Source: an uncultured Ruminococcus sp.
Lineage (GTDB): Bacteria; Bacillota_A; Clostridia; Oscillospirales; Acutalibacteraceae
DNA: 5,462 nt
Assembly (NCBI GenBank): GCA_902773395.1
Contig: CACYEJ010000189.1
Location: forward strand, 1-5,462
Reading direction: 5' to 3'
Below the pieces are notes generated by a model. It was not told where the DNA came from. It searched no databases and saw only the letters and a program-made list of their open reading frames with translations. The first letter of the stretch is position 1; every line of letters starts with the position of its first letter. A program made the position numbers and the translations under genes. Shown here piece after piece: positions 3,749 to 5,462 of this stretch.

Positions 3749-5242
3749 ATGAATCTTTTTAAGAAAAAACTCCAGTATGATGACATGCTCAAGCAGGGCA
3801 TTATAACTTATGCTGAATTCCAGAAATTAAAGACAAGTCTTTATTCTAAGAACATGGCAGAACTCGGCATACATGATGAGGCTGAATTTGAAAACTACAT
3901 CAAGGAGGATGCTTTCAAAGAAGCTGTATTAATGCTCGAGAATCATACTGTCTCAAGTTACAGGGAAGCAATATCTTGGCTAGAAAAACTCGGTGATTGG
4001 GGTAATGCAGCTTCACTTATTGAACAATATACACCTGAACTTCGTGAACTTGAAAAACAAGAAAGATTAGAACAGGCAGAAAAAGCAAGAGCCGATGCTA
4101 TAGCAGCAGAAAAGAAAAAGAAGAAGTTCAAAAGAATCCTCGCTATTGCGATACCAGCAATACTTGTAATAATCGTAGTAGGTATAGGACTCCATTCTTA
4201 CCAGGAAAAGAGAGCAAGAGAAGCAGCAAAGCAAGCTGAGTTAGAACGCCAGGAAGCTGAAAAAAAAGCTGAATTAGAACGCCAGGAAGCTGAAGAACAA
4301 GCAGAGAAAAAACGTCAAGAAGCAGAAGAACAAGCAGCTTTAGAGTTTTCAAAGAAAACAAAAGAAATGAAGCCCGCTATAAAGGCCGCTCTAAGCAGGT
4401 GTTCGTCTGGTTTATCAGCTGGAGGACTTCCCACGTTAGGACTAAAGTCAGACGGTACGGTTATTACAAGCAAACAAGATTACAATAGCGATATAGAAGT
4501 GAGCGATTGGACAGATATTATTGCTGTATCCGCTGGAAATTCCCATGCAATAGGTTTAAAGTCAGACGGCACTGTTGTTGTAACTGGAGATGCTGACTAT
4601 TGCGGAGTTACAGAAGCGAGTGGCTGGACAGATATAGTCGCAATAGCAGCTGGAGTGGATGCAGTTGGATTGAAATCAGATGGAACTGTTGTTCTAACCA
4701 GGGAGGATGACGATGTAGCAGAAGTAAGCAAATGGACAGATATAGTCGCAATAGCAACCGGATTCCATTGCACGGCTGGGCTTAAATCAGACGGTACAGT
4801 TGTGACATCTGGATATGATGACGATGTAGCAGAAGTAAGCGATTGGACAGATATAGTCGCAATAGCATCTGGAAGTAGTTATGTCGTAGGATTGAAATCA
4901 GACGGCACTGTTGTTGCCGCTGGATATGATGACTGGGGTGCTACAGACGTAAGCGATTGGAAAGATATTGTTGCAATATCAGCTGCAGAGGAACACACGG
5001 TAGGCTTAAAATCAAATGGCACAGTTGTTGCAACAGGAAATGAGGACAATGGCCGAATAGACGTAAGCGATTGGAAAGATATTGTTGCAATATCAGCCGG
5101 AAATCTTGACACATTAGGATTGAAGTCAGATGGCACAGTTGTTGCAACAGGAGATGATGACGATGATGACGATAGCGAAACGATAGAAGTGAGAGGGTGG
5201 ACAGGTATAGTAAACAAAGGCTATAAGTACCTTACAAGATGA
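3749..5242 (+). CDS. Membrane protein with SHOCT-like segment and seven RCC1-like repeats
   Basis: Numbered from the ATG at 3749 the protein has 497 residues. Residues 9-33 (DDMLKQGIITYAEFQKLK) match a SHOCT motif, here at the N-terminus. Residues 53-101 hold a helical motif (YREAISWLEKLGDWGNAASLI) common in Clostridia proteins. Polybasic residues 122-129 precede one transmembrane helix (130-149), so the N-terminus is cytoplasmic. A Glu/Ala/Lys coiled-coil stalk (151-203) leads to seven repeats (229-488) of 37-38 residues, each with GLKSDGTV, then an acidic loop, then WTDIVAI. These resemble shortened RCC1 propeller blades; seven would close a ring outside the cell. The last blade has seven Asp (469-475). 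The start is uncertain: GTG at 3737 has AAAGG nine bases upstream and would add four residues; the ATG is preceded only by GTGGTG. An 82-nt gap from the previous gene holds at most a weak promoter. No enzyme motif; a sensor or binding role is inferred. Confidence 0.8.
   Translation: MNLFKKKLQYDDMLKQGIITYAEFQKLKTSLYSKNMAELGIHDEAEFENYIKEDAFKEAVLMLENHTVSSYREAISWLEKLGDWGNAASLIEQYTPELRELEKQERLEQAEKARADAIAAEKKKKKFKRILAIAIPAILVIIVVGIGLHSYQEKRAREAAKQAELERQEAEKKAELERQEAEEQAEKKRQEAEEQAALEFSKKTKEMKPAIKAALSRCSSGLSAGGLPTLGLKSDGTVITSKQDYNSDIEVSDWTDIIAVSAGNSHAIGLKSDGTVVVTGDADYCGVTEASGWTDIVAIAAGVDAVGLKSDGTVVLTREDDDVAEVSKWTDIVAIATGFHCTAGLKSDGTVVTSGYDDDVAEVSDWTDIVAIASGSSYVVGLKSDGTVVAAGYDDWGATDVSDWKDIVAISAAEEHTVGLKSNGTVVATGNEDNGRIDVSDWKDIVAISAGNLDTLGLKSDGTVVATGDDDDDDDSETIEVRGWTGIVNKGYKYLTR
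4433..5212 (+). repeat. In-frame tandem repeats of 111-114 nt coding the propeller
   Basis: Seven in-frame units, all 37-38 codons. Some are almost identical in DNA: 4706-4756 and 4817-4867 differ at 2 of 51 bases, 111 nt apart, and TGGACAGATATAGTCGCA recurs at 4625, 4733 and 4844. Other units differ by many silent changes. This points to recent unit duplication or gene conversion within an older repeat array. Confidence 0.85.
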
Positions 5243-5250
5243 TGACCTAT

Positions 5251-5352
5251 TTGAGAACACCTTTGAGAACACTTGGAAAGAGGCGACGTAGAATCCCCCT
5301 TTCTATGGGCTTTCCAAGGTTTGTGTCCGGCGTTCGAGTCGCCGATGGCTCA
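5251..5352 (+). repeat. Element end repeat, copy 2, with intact tRNA-Lys T-arm
   Basis: TTGAGAACAC occurs at 5251-5260 and 5263-5272, two bases further apart than in copy 1. Then 5273-5337 matches copy 1 at 63 of 65 bases, with TTGGAAAG (5273-5280) and CTTTCCAA (5310-5317) as perfect 8-bp inverted repeats. It begins eight bases after the RCC1-like stop codon. From 5324 to 5352 it is a tRNA-Lys end: T-stem CGGCG (5328-5332), loop TTCGAGT, stem CGCCG (5340-5344), ATGGCTC and A. Unlike copy 1 the T-arm is not interrupted. No D-arm or anticodon arm precedes it, so this is an attachment remnant and not a tRNA gene. Confidence 0.8.
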
Positions 5353-5395
5353 CAAACAAAACAGACGCTCCTGGTGAGCGTCTGTTTTTGTTTGT
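5353..5395 (+). terminator. Long hairpin terminator ending the operon
   Basis: ACAGACGCTC (5361-5370) pairs with GAGCGTCTGT (5376-5385) around CTGGT, extended by three A-T pairs and, across a one-base bulge, six more; T-rich sequence follows. The symmetry means it may work in both directions. It differs from the terminators at 1046 and 1350, so this tRNA fragment has a different downstream neighbour. Confidence 0.85.
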
Positions 5396-5401
5396 ATAAT
5401 C

Positions 5402-5462
5402 AGGCGACGAGAACGCGGAGCGTTCGATGCTGGGGCAGTTAACGGCCGCAAGCTGCGCGCCG
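5402..5462 (+). repeat. Partial second copy of the 1241-type module, cut by the window edge
   Basis: Bases 5420-5462 repeat 1241-1284 with few differences (GCGTTCGATG, then GGGGCA, TTAAC, GCCGCAAGCT and GCGCCG). Just before it AGGCGACGAGAA (5402-5413) resembles AGGCGACGTAGAA of the end repeats, as if most of the repeat between them had been deleted. GAACGC-GGA-GCGTTC (5411-5425) is a perfect 6-bp inverted repeat, a shape expected of a recombinase core. It probably starts another element to the right. Confidence 0.6.

Larger units (their letters stand above)
1249..5352 (+). mobile_element. Integrase-less 4.1-kb cargo cassette at tRNA-Lys (inferred)
   Basis: The four-gene operon is bounded by near-identical ends (1164-1248 and 5251-5337) that both enter the tRNA-Lys T-loop, and the right end carries an intact T-arm and acceptor end (5324-5352). 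This is the layout of an element inserted by a tyrosine recombinase at a tRNA 3' end. No integrase, excisionase, relaxase or replication gene is inside, so it would need to move in trans or be a decayed element. Exact boundaries are uncertain by the length of the shared T-loop core. Confidence 0.55.

Noticed and set aside
4433..5212. CRISPR or noncoding satellite array
   Set aside because: The units are in-frame, 111-114 nt long without unique spacers, and encode a clear protein repeat.
4879..5217. Minus-strand open frames with repeated sequence
   Set aside because: The repeats come from the sense-strand propeller units; there is no ribosome site.
5239..5442. Plus-strand open frame after the RCC1-like gene
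   Set aside because: It translates the element end repeat and terminator and has no ribosome site.

Overview
The window looks like an accessory, integration-prone stretch of a Clostridia genome (Bacillota, probably a gut Oscillospiraceae or Lachnospiraceae relative). The pointers are AT-rich coding regions with strong AAAGGAGG-type ribosome sites, proteins of kinds familiar from that class (SPFH/YdjI-like, TFIIB-type zinc ribbon, YbjQ, SHOCT, and a secreted Cys-rich repeat protein), and GC-rich 3' pieces of a tRNA-Lys gene scattered between gene groups. The taxonomy is inference from style, not from a marker gene.

Layout. (1) 1-459, minus strand: the 5' part of a secreted Cys-rich protein that runs off the left edge, with its own promoter at 534-563 and tight palindromes around it. 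(2) 622-869, plus strand: a consensus-like promoter and a 51-residue acidic small protein of unknown function. (3) 897-1383: an integration scar. It holds a 43-nt 3' fragment of tRNA-Lys(TTT) with a terminator, then a second, interrupted tRNA fragment preceded by paired TTGAGAACAC direct repeats, then a second copy of nearly the same terminator. (4) 1496-5242: a promoter and four co-directional genes: SPFH protein with C-terminal zinc ribbon, small zinc-ribbon protein, coiled-coil/YbjQ protein, and a membrane-anchored SHOCT/RCC1-repeat protein. (5) 5251-5462: a second copy of the repeat seen at 1164-1248, an intact tRNA-Lys T-arm plus acceptor end, a strong hairpin terminator, and the start of a module that also lies inside the interrupted fragment at 1241-1284.

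Reading of the whole. The four-gene operon lies between two near-identical ends (63 of 65 bases match over 1184-1248 and 5273-5337), both leading into the T-loop of tRNA-Lys. This is what a tRNA-targeted tyrosine-integrase element leaves, yet no integrase or other mobility gene lies inside. The simplest model is a 4.1-kb cargo cassette, moved in trans or decayed, sitting in a tandem array at a tRNA-Lys 3' end.

The cargo combines an SPFH scaffold, a zinc ribbon with a probable short helical tail, a YbjQ-fold protein, and a one-pass membrane protein with a cytoplasmic SHOCT-like segment and a predicted external seven-repeat propeller. No catalytic domain is evident. The set reads as a membrane-associated sensing or scaffolding complex, perhaps for envelope stress or phage-related stress; that role is inference.
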